DNA of 64,000 nucleotides from CAYWXK01 sp964462515 (GTDB lineage Bacteria; Planctomycetota; Phycisphaerae; Sedimentisphaerales; Anaerobacaceae). This document shows positions 17,978-26,411 of this stretch, piece after piece (the first letter of the stretch is position 1; each line of letters opens with the position of its first letter). The translations under genes and the position numbers were made by a program. The stretch spans positions 70,457-134,456 of the forward strand of contig CAYWXK010000004.1 of the NCBI GenBank assembly GCA_964462515.1, read 5' to 3'. A model generated the notes under the pieces. The model saw only the letters and a program-made list of their open reading frames with translations. It made no database searches and was not told where the DNA came from.

Positions 17978-19099
17978 ATGAGACAAACCAGAATTTGCGG
18001 TTTTGCGGCCAGTTGTGTGATTTTTTTGATAGTTTTGTCGGCTGGCTGCGCTCAACCTGCTAAACAGGCTTGTAAACCAGAGCCTGAGAGTCAGAAAGTT
18101 ATCGAGACGCAAGTAAAGATTGAAGAAGCTGTCAAACCAGAGGTCAAGCCACAAGAAACCATTAAAGTCGAAGTCAAACCGGAAGTTAAGCCGGAAGAGC
18201 AAAAACCAACCGTGCAGTTGGCATTAAAGTTTGCTGCGGATGATTCGACTACTTATAAGGTCGTAACGGAGATAGAAAAAAGCGTTAAATGGGAAGGGCC
18301 TCTGCCGAAGGAACCGTTTGCCTTCAAGGGCGGAGTTACAGGTAACAGAGTTGAAATGACATTCACCCAGCGGATACAAAGCGTTGATGATAAAGGCAAT
18401 GCCGTTGCACAGATTGCGATTAACCAACTGAAGTATCTGGGTAAAGTCAAAGACAACGTCGTTATGGACTTTGACAGCACACGAGAAAAAGATGTCAACA
18501 GTCCTTTACACAAGCTAATCGGGCAAAGTTATACGATAGAAATTGCACCTGCGGGGCAAGTTTTAAGGGTTGTCGATGCAGTTCAGGCGAAGACCGCTGT
18601 CGAGGGTAACACCGCAGCTAACAAAACTGCTTTAGCATTACTATCGCCGGATATTATAAAGGAGCGGCACACAATTCCCGGCTTACCGGCTGCTGATAAA
18701 AATCAGTTGCGCACAGGTGATAACTGGAGCAGCATAAAGACATATTCTTTTGATATGATGGGGGCAAAATCATACGAGAGGGTTTACACGCTAAAAGAGG
18801 TCAAAGAGGAAAACAATCGCAAGGTCGCATTCGCTGAAATGAAGGCTGTCCCTTCCTCGGAGATGGCGGAGGAGCTACACAAGGAGCAAGCGGCAGGTTT
18901 GTTTTCAAAGATGTTTGATAATACCGAGACATACAGCGGCCGGCTAAAATTGGATTTGGATGCGGGCAAAGTTAAAGAACATCTTGAGAAGCTGCAGACG
19001 GAATGGGTTGTGGTTGACCCTAATCCGGAAGCCGGCAAGGAACCTGCAGCATTGAGAATGACCGCAACGCGTTTATATAGTATTGAGAAAATTGATTAA
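17978..19099 (+). CDS. Hypothetical lipoprotein with KP-rich linker
   Basis: 373 residues. Lipobox VLSAGC at about residues 20-25, then a Lys-Pro-Glu-Val repeat linker (about 45-75: VKPEVKPQETIKVEVKPEVK) that should span periplasm or peptidoglycan, then a beta-rich domain of about 290 residues. Not recognised by family. GGGAG lies upstream of the ATG. It is followed by another lipoprotein with a similar plan (FxVGPTGKI / IEIAPAGQVLRV segments in the same place), so the two are probably distant paralogues in one operon. Confidence 0.75.
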   Translation: MRQTRICGFAASCVIFLIVLSAGCAQPAKQACKPEPESQKVIETQVKIEEAVKPEVKPQETIKVEVKPEVKPEEQKPTVQLALKFAADDSTTYKVVTEIEKSVKWEGPLPKEPFAFKGGVTGNRVEMTFTQRIQSVDDKGNAVAQIAINQLKYLGKVKDNVVMDFDSTREKDVNSPLHKLIGQSYTIEIAPAGQVLRVVDAVQAKTAVEGNTAANKTALALLSPDIIKERHTIPGLPAADKNQLRTGDNWSSIKTYSFDMMGAKSYERVYTLKEVKEENNRKVAFAEMKAVPSSEMAEELHKEQAAGLFSKMFDNTETYSGRLKLDLDAGKVKEHLEKLQTEWVVVDPNPEAGKEPAALRMTATRLYSIEKID

Positions 19100-19158
19100 C
19101 ACCGGTTTCAGCAATTTCACATTTGAGATTTCAACTTCTACTATCGAAAGGGACAAAA

Positions 19159-20160
19159 GTGAAAGTAGTAGTATCTGTCGCGATGGTCGTTTTGAGCATC
19201 TTTGCAGGGTGCGGCGGCACAGGCGAAAAGAAGGTGGCATTGGGTGACCGAAAGACCCTGTTGACCGTAGATTTTCAGGAGGGTCAGACACTGCAATACA
19301 AATTTGTTTCCAATAGAGACCTTGAGGTCGATTGGGACCCAAGTAGAAGCGCCTCGCCATCAGGTAAGCATACTGCCGACAAAGTTTTGGAGTCGATGGA
19401 ATTGGTTATGTCTTATACGCCTGTGGAAGTAAAACCTTACGGCCTGACAACTATCAAGGCAACGTGCAACTCCGTGAAGGCGACACGAAGCAAAAGCACA
19501 GGTAGGCGGGGTGGGATGAAAGATGCAGTGGAAGCTCTTGCAGGCAAGAGTTTTGTTTTTACCGTTGGTCCCACGGGCAAAATAGAGGATTATTCCCAAT
19601 TAGAGAAGCTGCTTTTGGAAATTGGCAATGAAGCTTTCCAGACAGACAGCAGAGGCAGAATTAAAGACCCTGATATGATAAGTGATTTTTTTGCTATGCA
19701 GTGGTTTCTGTGGGATTCAGTTTCCAGTATAGAGGAGCCTGCGAAGGGAGTGGCAGCGGGACAGAGCTGGAAGTCAAAACTTTCCATACCTGCGCCGATG
19801 CCGGTGATGCTGCGGAAAGCAAGGGATGTTACATATACACTCGACGAGGTTCGTGCGTCAGATACAGGACGATTGGCGGTAATACGCAGTAAATATTTGC
19901 CGGCTGAGTCGGCTCCGCGAAGCTGGCCATTGCCTTATTCGGGCTCGTTCCAGATGGCCGGGACATTTGGTTTTCTCAGGGGTTATAAGATTATAGATTT
20001 GCAGGGCCAGGGGGAAGAATTATTCAATATCGACGCCGGCCGAACAGAACGATACAGTCAGCAGTATAAAACGCAGTTGGAGACATCTTTGCCGATGGGT
20101 ATCAGCGCAAACCCACGTGTGAATATAAGTCAAACTTTAACGATGGAACTTTTGAAATAA
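19159..20160 (+). CDS. Hypothetical lipoprotein, distant paralogue of the preceding one
   Basis: 333 residues from a GTG with GAAAGGGA 5 nt upstream; this start gives a clean signal peptide and lipobox (LSIFAGC), unlike the earlier in-frame TTG. Domain is beta-rich with FTVGPTGKIEDYSQLEKLL near 145, comparable with IEIAPAGQVLRV in the gene before. No known motif or catalytic residues seen. Role unknown; likely envelope-associated. Confidence 0.72.
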   Translation: MKVVVSVAMVVLSIFAGCGGTGEKKVALGDRKTLLTVDFQEGQTLQYKFVSNRDLEVDWDPSRSASPSGKHTADKVLESMELVMSYTPVEVKPYGLTTIKATCNSVKATRSKSTGRRGGMKDAVEALAGKSFVFTVGPTGKIEDYSQLEKLLLEIGNEAFQTDSRGRIKDPDMISDFFAMQWFLWDSVSSIEEPAKGVAAGQSWKSKLSIPAPMPVMLRKARDVTYTLDEVRASDTGRLAVIRSKYLPAESAPRSWPLPYSGSFQMAGTFGFLRGYKIIDLQGQGEELFNIDAGRTERYSQQYKTQLETSLPMGISANPRVNISQTLTMELLK

Positions 20161-20269
20161 ACTTAAAATTAAAAGTGCAAAATGTAAAACTATGGAAGAT
20201 GTGTTCCTTGGTTTTGAATTTTGAGTTTTGAACTTTGAATTGTTTGTGGTGGGCGGAGGTAACGATAGA

Positions 20270-20779
20270 TTGAAACGCAATAATTTGTGGGCGCCGTGGC
20301 GTATTAAATACATTCAAGGATTGGGTATGAGCAGCGGTTGTTTTATCTGCAACAGCGTGAAAAACCCGCAGGATGATGCCGGCAATTTTGTATTGTGGCG
20401 GTCAGAGCGAAGTATCGCAATACTAAATCGATTCCCCTACAATAACGGTCATTTATTAATAGCGCCGATTCGGCACATCGCTGAGCTTGAGCAGGCGACC
20501 GATGAGGAACTGCTGGAGATGATTAAGCTGGTCAGGGAATCGCAAAAAGCGCTTTCGCTTGCGATAAAACCTCACGGGTTTAATGTGGGGCTGAATTTTG
20601 GACGATGCGGCGGAGCCGGATTACCTGAGCATTTGCATATTCATATTGTTCCTCGATGGGAGGGGGACACGAATTTTATGAAGGTGTGCAGCGACACTGC
20701 TGTTATCAGTCAGAGTTTGACTGAGCTTTTTGGGCAGTTAAAAAAGATATGTAAGGAACACAACCTTCCACAGTTGTAG
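20270..20779 (+). CDS. HIT-family nucleotide hydrolase/transferase
   Basis: 169 residues from a TTG with GGAGGT 9 nt upstream, which gives the expected start LWAPWRIKYI. HIT domain: FPYNNGHLLIAPIRH near 60 and the histidine triad in LPEHLHIHIVPRW near 125. The family acts on AMP-linked substrates such as Ap4A; this long form with a CxxC (CFICNS) near residue 26 resembles Ap4A phosphorylase-like members. Two nucleotides separate it from the following dGTPase-like gene. Confidence 0.88.
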   Translation: MKRNNLWAPWRIKYIQGLGMSSGCFICNSVKNPQDDAGNFVLWRSERSIAILNRFPYNNGHLLIAPIRHIAELEQATDEELLEMIKLVRESQKALSLAIKPHGFNVGLNFGRCGGAGLPEHLHIHIVPRWEGDTNFMKVCSDTAVISQSLTELFGQLKKICKEHNLPQL

Positions 20780-20781
20780 AT

Positions 20782-21900
20782 ATGTCGGATGAACTTATTA
20801 GTTGTGCAGTCACCGAACAAACCAGTCGCGGCCGGAGATTTACAGAAAAGCCGCATCCGTATCGCACGGATTTTGAGCGTGACCGCGACCGGATAATTCA
20901 CTGCTCGGCATTTCGCCGACTTGAAGGCAAATCGCAGGTCTTTACCCCCGGATTGGACGATTATTATCGCTCGCGTCTTACCCACAGTATCGAGGTGGCA
21001 CAAATAGGAAGGACGATTGCAAAAGGGCTCCGGCTAAATGAAACCCTGACTGAGGCGATATGTATAGCTCACGATTTGGGACATCCGCCCTTCGGACATT
21101 CCGGCGAAACGGTGCTCGATGATTTGATGAGCGGATTCGGCGGATTTGAACATAACCGGCAGACGCTGCGGATAGTGGATTTGCTTGAGCATCCATATCC
21201 GGATTTTGTAGGTTTGAATCTGATGTATGAGACCCGCCTGGGGCTGGCTAAACACCGCAGCAGCTACGATAAACCGCAGGATGTCCTTTTCAGCCAGCTA
21301 AATTGTTCGCTCGAGGGACAGGTTGCTAATATTGCCGACCGTATTGCATATAATTGTCACGACCTTGAGGATAGCATGCGGGCTGGTATTATAAAGCCGG
21401 AACAATTAGAGAATATAGAGATATTTACGGAGGTGCAAAGCCGGATAAACGCCAAGGCAATTAAGGACGAAAGCATCCGCCGAACAAGAACTGCAAAGGC
21501 GATTATCGATAAGCTCGTCAGCGACTGTATCGACGCGAGCAAAAAGAACCTTGCAGAACGCAACATAAAGACAATTGATGACGTATATAGCACAGACAAG
21601 AGCTTGATTATGCTTTCAGAAAAAAATGAAAGTGAGCTTGTTGAGCTGGAAGGGTTTTTATTAAAGAATTTCTATCAACATAAGTCCCTGATGGAGACAA
21701 GAGGCCAGGTTAAAAAATGGCTTGAGCAACTTTTTGAAAAACTTTGCCAGAAGCCGCAGTTGATGCCGGGATATTTTCAGCGGCTGATAGCCACGGAAGG
21801 GTTGCATAGGACAGTATGCGACTATATTGCAGGCATGACCGATAGATTTTGCCTGAAAATGGCCGAGGAAGTTTTAGTAAAATCGGTTGATAATTTCTAA
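20782..21900 (+). CDS. dgt: dGTP triphosphohydrolase-like HD protein
   Basis: 372 residues. HD phosphohydrolase with RRLEGKSQVF, the metal histidine in SRLTHSIEVAQIGRTIA near 72, HDLGHPPFGHSGE near 107 and a later NCHDLED aspartate. This matches the short bacterial dGTPase-like proteins (about 340-380 aa), which hydrolyse dNTPs to nucleosides and triphosphate. Coupled to the HIT gene, both acting on nucleotides. Exact substrate unproved. Confidence 0.9.
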   Translation: MSDELISCAVTEQTSRGRRFTEKPHPYRTDFERDRDRIIHCSAFRRLEGKSQVFTPGLDDYYRSRLTHSIEVAQIGRTIAKGLRLNETLTEAICIAHDLGHPPFGHSGETVLDDLMSGFGGFEHNRQTLRIVDLLEHPYPDFVGLNLMYETRLGLAKHRSSYDKPQDVLFSQLNCSLEGQVANIADRIAYNCHDLEDSMRAGIIKPEQLENIEIFTEVQSRINAKAIKDESIRRTRTAKAIIDKLVSDCIDASKKNLAERNIKTIDDVYSTDKSLIMLSEKNESELVELEGFLLKNFYQHKSLMETRGQVKKWLEQLFEKLCQKPQLMPGYFQRLIATEGLHRTVCDYIAGMTDRFCLKMAEEVLVKSVDNF

Positions 21901-21917
21901 TTTACAGGATTGTAGTT

Positions 21918-23303
21918 TTGCAAAATATAAAGAGATTAGCTGCATCGTGTTTTGGTCTTGGTTGGCTGCCCCTCGCTCCAGGGACATGGGGGTCGCTGCC
22001 GACAACAATTGTTTTTATAGTTATGTGCTGCTTTCAGGCACCAACCCCTTTGATATTAGCTGTAATGATGGCTCTTGCCTTAATTGGCATTACAGTTTGT
22101 ATAAGATTTACTCCTTTTGTGATTGCTGCAACCGGTGACGAGGACCCGTCGGAAGTTGTGGCTGATGAGTTTGCCGGTCAGGCAATTACGTTTTTATTTG
22201 TCCCGTTTTTAGGTATGGATTTGCTTTCAGCCGGGCATTATTTGACTACTGCGGCTGCCGGATTTTTCTTGTTCAGAGCGTTTGATACTCTCAAGCCCTG
22301 GCCCAGCAATAAACTTGAAAAACTTCCAAAGGGCTGGGGAGTTCTGGCGGATGATTTGATGGCGGGCGTTTACGCGGGAGCAGCGCTAATTATCTGTGCC
22401 AGACTGGGATGGCTGGAATACCTTTCGGGATTGATTCGATTTGACGGCCGGTTAAACATATTTTCAGCAATTATTCTGGGAATCGTTCAGGGCCTGACAG
22501 AATTTCTGCCGGTTTCATCAGATGGGCATCTGGTTTTAATGGAAACTTTACTGAAATTTGATGCTGCAACACCGCAAATGCTGCTGTTCGACCTGTCGGC
22601 ACATCTCGGAACACTCATTGTGATTGTTATCGTCTTTCGCAAATCTATCGCCTCAATAATTTCAAATTTGAAACTTGAGATTTCAAGTTCTGCCGGCAGA
22701 TTCGCTACTTCTCCAGTTGCGATGTTCAAAGAAAAGCCGGGAGTCCACCTGTTGGTTCTGATGGTCATAGCTACTGTTGTAACGGGGGTGGTCGGGATAT
22801 TGTTTAAGAAGTATTTTATATCCGCCCGAGGAAGTATGGCGGTGCTTGTCTTGATGTGGTTTATCAATGGGACGCTGCTGCTTATTACCGATTGGCGAAA
22901 GAGAACCCTGCTTGAATTGCAGCAGATAGGGCTGTTAGCGGCTGTGCTGGTCGGCCTTGCGCAGGCGGCTGCAATGCTGCCGGGAATATCACGCAGCGGC
23001 ACAACTATCTGCACAGCTATCCTGATAGGCTTGAAACGCAATCGCGCAGTGGAGTTTAGTTTCCTGATAGCGATACCGGCGATACTGGGGGCGGCGGTAA
23101 TAGAATTGGTCGCTAATTTTGGGCAAATACTTTCCGGAAGCCTTCCAATAAGCTCGGTTCTGACCGGCTCTATTGTAGCGGCTGTTGTGGGGGCGATGGC
23201 CCTGAAATTGCTAATTAAAGCTGCCGGGGGAACAAATCTGAAATTTTTCGGTTTTTATTGTTACATTCTGGCTTGTTTTGTGTTAGTTTATATATTGCGA
23301 TAG
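21918..23303 (+). CDS. PgpA-UppP fusion: phosphatidylglycerophosphatase A joined to undecaprenyl-diphosphatase
   Basis: 461 residues in one frame. Residues 1-165: PgpA, with PLAPGTWGS near 18, EVVADEFAGQ near 82 and FDTLKPWP / DDLMAGVYA. Residues 175-461: UppP (BacA), with GIVQGLTEFLPVSSDGHL near 190 and LPGISRSGTT near 352, the phosphatase motifs. The usual serine triplet VSSSGHL reads VSSDGHL. PgpA makes phosphatidylglycerol and UppP recycles the wall lipid carrier; both are membrane phosphatases. The loop SNLKLEISSSAGRFATS is coded by repeat DNA. TTG start with AGGA 8 nt upstream. Confidence 0.9.
   Translation: MQNIKRLAASCFGLGWLPLAPGTWGSLPTTIVFIVMCCFQAPTPLILAVMMALALIGITVCIRFTPFVIAATGDEDPSEVVADEFAGQAITFLFVPFLGMDLLSAGHYLTTAAAGFFLFRAFDTLKPWPSNKLEKLPKGWGVLADDLMAGVYAGAALIICARLGWLEYLSGLIRFDGRLNIFSAIILGIVQGLTEFLPVSSDGHLVLMETLLKFDAATPQMLLFDLSAHLGTLIVIVIVFRKSIASIISNLKLEISSSAGRFATSPVAMFKEKPGVHLLVLMVIATVVTGVVGILFKKYFISARGSMAVLVLMWFINGTLLLITDWRKRTLLELQQIGLLAAVLVGLAQAAAMLPGISRSGTTICTAILIGLKRNRAVEFSFLIAIPAILGAAVIELVANFGQILSGSLPISSVLTGSIVAAVVGAMALKLLIKAAGGTNLKFFGFYCYILACFVLVYILR
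22659..22690. repeat. Low-complexity repeat inside the UppP domain
   Basis: TTCAAATTTGAAACTTGAGA plus TTTCAAG, the same words as the intergenic copy at 6771-6825, coding a cytoplasmic loop of UppP. Confidence 0.55.
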
Positions 23304-23349
23304 ATTTGAATTTATGCGATAATTAGGCGGTTGCCATTTTGTTGGTTTC

Positions 23350-23373
23350 CAAATGCAGGAGGATATGCATTTG
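23350..23373. promoter_or_regulatory. Perfect palindrome CAAATGCA-N8-TGCATTTG
   Basis: A 24-bp inverted repeat about 105 nt before the radical SAM start, with GGAGGATA in the loop. Could be an operator or an RNA hairpin; no second copy was seen. Confidence 0.4.
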
Positions 23374-23478
23374 ATGGCTTAAGTTGTGAGTCGCAAAATC
23401 GTATGGATGTGATTAAACTTTCTTTCTGCAAATCATCTTTTTGTTAACGGATTTGATGTGGAAGAAGGGAGTCGTAAA

Positions 23479-24906
23479 ATGAAACCACAAACCATTTCCT
23501 CAACATTAATCTCGATGGTCAGTCATAAATCTCTCAGAAGATTGCTGGCCAAAAAAATCGATGACTATGTCTATAAAAGTCTGGTCAATGATGCATCGGA
23601 GGATTTAAGAGAAGTTCAGATAAAAAGATACCAGTTTCTGTCGGCGATGCTGCGATGTGTGAACAGAAATATAGATAGAGGTTATGTATCGCCCGAAATT
23701 ATAAAGAAAATAGTGAACGTGTTTGTCCAGAACAATCTTATTCGCGATGACCAGACTTATACTGTGGCAGTCGAGAGGTTCAAAGAAAAGTATGGTGAGC
23801 TGCCGCCGACTTTTATTGTTCTGTCCCCGACGCAGAAATGCAATTTGAGATGTATCGGCTGCTATGCGGCTTCCGGGATAGATACACCTGCCACCATACC
23901 TTATCCTATTGTAGATAAAATAGCGAACGATGTATATAATCTGTTTGGAAGCAGATTTATAACGATTAGCGGCGGCGAACCATTTTTATACAAAAGCGAT
24001 GGTAAAACTTTGCTGGACATCTACCAAAAATACGGCGATATGTTTTTTTTGGTATATACAAACGGCACAGTCATCAACGATGATGTTGCAAAGAAGCTTG
24101 CGGAACTGGCGAATGTAACACCTGCCGTTTCTGTTGAAGGCTTCGATAAAGAAACAGACGAAAGAAGGGGTGCGGGGACATTTAAGAAAATTCTACGTGC
24201 GCTTGAATGTTTGAGAAAAGTTGGGGTGCCTTTTGGCATTTCGGTAACAGCCACGAGCAAAAATGTTGACTTGCTGATGGAAGATAAATTTTATGATTTT
24301 TACTTTGAAGAGCAGGGCGCCTGCTATATATGGCAGTTCCAGATGATGCCTATCGGCAGAGGCAAGGACGAGCTTGATTTAATGGTCCGCCCAGAAAGGA
24401 GACTTTTGTTATATAGAAAATGGGAAAAACTGCTCGTAGAGAAAAAGTATTGCATTGCTGATTTCTGGAATAGCGGCGTGCTTGCCAGGGGCTGCATTGC
24501 ATACGGTCGAAGCGGCGGTTACGCATACGTCGATTGGCACGGCAACGTAACGCCGTGCGCTTTTATTCCTTACTATGTCGATAATGTTTATGACCTGTAT
24601 AAAAACGGTAAAACACTGGCCGATGCGCTGTTCTCCGATTTTATGAAAAATGGCCGAAAATGGCAGAGAGAGTACGGCCTGAACAACTGTAAGAAACCGA
24701 GTAATTGGCTTATGCCTTGCTCTATAAGAGACCATTATGAAATTTTCAAAAAATCAGTTTTGCCAAAAGATGCAAAACCCGAGGACCAAAAAGCTAAAGA
24801 GGCCATAGAGTCCGAAGAATACTTCGAAGTGCTAAGGAGCTACGATGAGCAGCTTCAGGGATTGACTGAAAAGATATGGGAAGATGAGTATTTGAATGTT
24901 GGTTAG
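23479..24906 (+). CDS. Radical SAM protein with C-terminal cysteine-rich region
   Basis: 475 residues from the ATG with GGGAG 8 nt upstream. N-terminal 110 residues are helical. Radical SAM core begins with LSPTQKCNLRCIGCYAAS near 125 (CxxxCxxC cluster), then ITISGGEPF near 165. The C-terminal part has GCIAYGRSGGYAYVDWHGNVTPCAFIP near 345, then NNCKKPSNWLMPCSIRDHY, cysteines able to hold an auxiliary Fe-S cluster as in SPASM-like proteins. No precursor peptide gene is seen next to it, so a peptide-modification role is not supported; substrate unknown. Confidence 0.85.
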   Translation: MKPQTISSTLISMVSHKSLRRLLAKKIDDYVYKSLVNDASEDLREVQIKRYQFLSAMLRCVNRNIDRGYVSPEIIKKIVNVFVQNNLIRDDQTYTVAVERFKEKYGELPPTFIVLSPTQKCNLRCIGCYAASGIDTPATIPYPIVDKIANDVYNLFGSRFITISGGEPFLYKSDGKTLLDIYQKYGDMFFLVYTNGTVINDDVAKKLAELANVTPAVSVEGFDKETDERRGAGTFKKILRALECLRKVGVPFGISVTATSKNVDLLMEDKFYDFYFEEQGACYIWQFQMMPIGRGKDELDLMVRPERRLLLYRKWEKLLVEKKYCIADFWNSGVLARGCIAYGRSGGYAYVDWHGNVTPCAFIPYYVDNVYDLYKNGKTLADALFSDFMKNGRKWQREYGLNNCKKPSNWLMPCSIRDHYEIFKKSVLPKDAKPEDQKAKEAIESEEYFEVLRSYDEQLQGLTEKIWEDEYLNVG

Positions 24907-25004
24907 CTGACTAATCACGATAACTTTTCTGGACAATCGAACCTTTCAATGGCTTAATATAACATCAATGATGTCTTGCAAGAACTTTTTTAGAGGATTT
25001 TTCC

Positions 25005-25769
25005 ATGATGTCATCTGATAACTATAGTTCTCTTTGTGACGACTTTTATCTGGATATGTATATCAATACCCAGATGGAACTTCCCACGGGACGAGATACT
25101 ATCCTGGCCTTTTTCGAGCGGATACAAAAACAGTTTCCTTCGATGTGCTGTTTTTATCGGCGTGAAAATAACCAGTATTGTCTGGAGGAGGACAGCGATA
25201 TCGGCCAGTACCGCTGGGTGGCACTGGAGACGGACCGTATCGGCTCCGGAGTTGTTAACCCATCAGATTTTGAAATGGCCTATAGTCAGGATAGATTGGT
25301 GCTGGAGCTGGCCCCCTATATGCTCAGTGTAAGCCCCCTCGATATTGATTCACTGGATGTTACTTTCGCTATGGATTTTGATTACTGGGGCAATCACGAT
25401 GAGGTTATTGCTGAAGCGTTCTTTAGTTCAACCGCGTTTAGCTGCCTTCTGGATTTGCCTTCGGCGAAGCCTATTGGTTTCTCCCCGACGGTGATAGTAG
25501 CGCTATCAGATGACTGTCGCACACAGGGAAGGATTTGTGTTGAGTCAAAGACGAGCCTTTATGAGCCGGGTCGAAGGGACCAGTCTGCGGATGAGGCGAT
25601 AAGTTTATCTTTTACGGTCCGACAATACCATCCAACCGGCGAAAAGTTTGACCTGCTGAAATCTTTTGAATATCAATGCAGATTAGCCGAGCAGTTAATG
25701 GCTGAAAAGATAGTTCCCAATTTTGTTCAGCCGCTGGTTGAGACAATCGCACAAAAACGATTAACATAG
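25005..25769 (+). CDS. Conserved-looking hypothetical protein, 254 aa
   Basis: Not recognised. Soluble and acidic, without signal peptide or membrane helix. Begins MMSSDNYSSLCDDFYLDMYI, has aromatic-rich CCFYRRENNQYCLEE near 48, and a central region AMDFDYWGNHDEVIAEAFF near 116. GAGGAT lies 6-7 nt before the ATG and codon use matches its neighbours, so it is probably real. It stands between the radical SAM gene and a small membrane protein. Confidence 0.65.
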   Translation: MMSSDNYSSLCDDFYLDMYINTQMELPTGRDTILAFFERIQKQFPSMCCFYRRENNQYCLEEDSDIGQYRWVALETDRIGSGVVNPSDFEMAYSQDRLVLELAPYMLSVSPLDIDSLDVTFAMDFDYWGNHDEVIAEAFFSSTAFSCLLDLPSAKPIGFSPTVIVALSDDCRTQGRICVESKTSLYEPGRRDQSADEAISLSFTVRQYHPTGEKFDLLKSFEYQCRLAEQLMAEKIVPNFVQPLVETIAQKRLT

Positions 25770-25848
25770 ATAGTAAGTGGTGAGTGGTGAGTAGTGAGTA
25801 GTTAATTAACCATAAACCGCAAGGCGCGGGAACTGTAGGGACCTAAAA

Positions 25849-26310
25849 ATGGCTATTGAAGCTCCAATAAGTAAGTTTAAGAAGACGAATTTCAAAATAT
25901 ACATCGTTCTTTGCCTCGCTGCTGCAACATGGTTCGGATATGATGGATATTTTAATCAGAAGTTTAAAGAAAAACACACCAATGCCGATGGAATTCCGGA
26001 TAGCACGCTGACATTTAATCAGAAGTCGCCGCCATTTTTTATCGGTGCTGCTGCACTTTTCACCGTGTATTTACTGGCAGTTAGGAATAGAAAACTTATT
26101 GCAGATGACAATGAGCTTGCCATAAGCGCTAAAGAAAAGATTCCTTATGATTCCATACAAAAGATAGACAAAACATATTTTGGTTCAAAAGGTTACTTCA
26201 TCATCACGTATAAAGATAAGGATGGTAATGAAGTCAGCCGCAAAATAAGTAATAAGGGTTACGATAATTTAGCCGCCCTTCTTGAACACCTGGTGACAAA
26301 AATATCGTAA
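25849..26310 (+). CDS. Small membrane protein with PH-like cytosolic domain
   Basis: 153 residues: TM helices at about 15-35 and 62-80, then a 75-residue domain (LIADDNELAISAKEKIPYDSIQKIDKTYFGSKGYFIITYKD in outline) whose order of strands looks like bacterial PH/DUF304 domains. AGGGA lies 8 nt upstream. Function unknown. Confidence 0.65.
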   Translation: MAIEAPISKFKKTNFKIYIVLCLAAATWFGYDGYFNQKFKEKHTNADGIPDSTLTFNQKSPPFFIGAAALFTVYLLAVRNRKLIADDNELAISAKEKIPYDSIQKIDKTYFGSKGYFIITYKDKDGNEVSRKISNKGYDNLAALLEHLVTKIS

Positions 26311-26323
26311 AATTAAAAAATTC

Positions 26324-26394
26324 GCCACCAAGCCACAAAGACACGAAAATTCGATTATATTCAAACTTGTTTTGTGACTTCGTGCCTTCGTGGT
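26324..26394. repeat. Imperfect long hairpin repeat (CCACAAAGACACGAA type), copy 1
   Basis: Left arm GCCACCAAGCCACAAAGACA and right arm GACTTCGTGCCTTCGTGGT form a long imperfect inverted repeat between genes. Related copies lie at 38366-38437 and 39544-39623. Confidence 0.7.
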
Positions 26395-26411
26395 AAAATG
26401 TTGAGGCACAA

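Noticed and set aside
23479..24906. Peptide-modifying (RiPP) radical SAM locus
   Set aside because: No precursor peptide, transporter or protease gene nearby.
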